Shown one piece after another: positions 10,473 through 10,905 of a DNA stretch of 10,905 bases. The notes beneath the pieces were generated by a model, which saw nothing but the letters and a program-made list of their open reading frames with translations, did not search any database and was not told where the DNA came from. Position numbers and translations under genes: made by a program. Position 1 is the first letter of the stretch. Every line of letters begins with the position of its first letter. The stretch covers positions 1-10,905 of the forward strand of contig QBLP01000046.1 in NCBI GenBank assembly GCA_003070825.1. Reading direction: 5' to 3'. The DNA is from Halanaerobium sp. (GTDB lineage: Bacteria > Bacillota > Halanaerobiia > Halanaerobiales > Halanaerobiaceae).

Positions 10473-10905
10473 TTTTTAATCTCAACCTCAGCCAGTTCTC
10501 TTTTTTGAAGATCAAAACTCATTGAAATATAATAAGAGTCCTTTTCAGTTTCAGATTCTGCTTTAAGCTGCTTAAATACTTCTTCCTTCTGCCCATAAAA
10601 AGAAAGCAGAAAATGATTATCCTCTTTAACAAGAGAGTTTCTTAAATAGTAGATGTCTACACTATTAATTTTGTCTTCAGTCATAAAATCCAGCAGATTA
10701 ATTAAAAAATTGCTTTCCACCTCAAAGTTTGGAAAATTCAATTTAACTAACCCCTCAGCTGAAATTTCTTTAATCGTTAAATATCCGGTCTGATACATAA
10801 AAGGAATAAGTGTTAACTCTTTGATGCTGCTCGGATTCAGTTTGCTTTTTTCCACTTTTAAATCTTCGAATTTTGTAATATTAAAATCTTCTCTCAGAAT
10901 AAGAT
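10469..10905 (-). CDS. C-terminal part of an AAA-ATPase-like/DUF1703-type protein, 5' end outside the window
   Basis: The frame is open to the window edge, giving 144 visible residues; the GTG at 10855 is internal, not the start, because LREDFNITKFEDLK precedes it in frame. The segment IPFMYQTGYLTIKEI ... VKLNFPNFEVESNFL resembles the part of AAA-ATPase-like/DUF1703 proteins just after the ATPase domain (pattern QTGYLTIK, then PN-EV). The end, YYISMSFDLQKRELAEVEIKN, resembles the usual extreme C-terminus of that family (I-GI-FD--KR-I-E). Between them only some 50 residues remain where the PD-(D/E)XK nuclease core is normally found, and no E-D/E-x-K motif is visible, so this looks like an internally shortened or degenerate member. 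These families are widespread, fast-evolving accessory genes, possibly nucleases linked to defence or mobile DNA; function is unproven. Confidence 0.6.
   Translation of the reverse strand, partial: LILREDFNITKFEDLKVEKSKLNPSSIKELTLIPFMYQTGYLTIKEISAEGLVKLNFPNFEVESNFLINLLDFMTEDKINSVDIYYLRNSLVKEDNHFLLSFYGQKEEVFKQLKAESETEKDSYYISMSFDLQKRELAEVEIKN

Overview
The window looks like the chromosome of a low-GC, Gram-negative-type (diderm) anaerobic firmicute, most likely Halanaerobium or a close relative in the Halanaerobiales. The reasons are the AT-rich DNA with strong AGGAGG-type ribosome binding sites, A/T-rich sigma-A promoters and classic intrinsic terminators, combined with exported proteins of the LPP20, FlgT-like and CsgG/FlgO-like classes that normally belong to bacteria with an outer membrane. 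The genus assignment is an inference from protein style, not from a database match.

Layout. 1-95: the end of an insertion sequence whose body lies to the left, built of TGCAA-headed repeats on an exact 23-bp period (IS21-like). 178-2784: three collinear genes for exported proteins resembling the Vibrio flagellar outer-membrane/H-ring trio, in the order flgT-like, flgP-like (LPP20), flgO-like (CsgG-like). 2936-3499: a typical 2-Cys peroxiredoxin (ahpC) with its own sigma-A promoter and an inverted repeat over the start region. 3612-3958: a small minus-strand gene for an exported or membrane-anchored acidic peptide, with its own promoter and terminator, converging on ahpC. 4174-7627: a likely operon of an exported 5'-nucleotidase C-terminal-domain protein with a LysM repeat but no catalytic phosphoesterase domain, a HAMP/PAS sensor histidine kinase and an OmpR-family response regulator, closed by a terminator.

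From 7719 on the content is accessory. A compact, catalytically complete tyrosine recombinase (7782-8327) is followed by a MntA-HepT (MNT-HEPN) toxin-antitoxin pair (8404-9242), and then immediately by a single 280-residue protein carrying both halves of the same system in one chain, an MNT-HEPN fusion (9269-10111). Both versions keep the GSX10DXD nucleotidyltransferase motif and the RX4HXY HEPN motif. This split-plus-fused tandem is the most unusual thing in the window.

The right end (10112-10905) holds a candidate promoter with a palindrome in its spacer, a strong terminator, a 30-codon small ORF with an internal hairpin, and the C-terminal end of a minus-strand protein resembling the AAA-ATPase-like/DUF1703 family. 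That protein runs off the window and seems to lack the usual nuclease core.

The trio should work in the envelope, AhpC detoxifies peroxides in the cytoplasm, and the LysM protein and sensor kinase both face the outside and may form one signalling unit with the regulator. The MNT-HEPN proteins form an RNase toxin whose antitoxin inactivates it by covalent nucleotidylation of the HEPN tyrosine.
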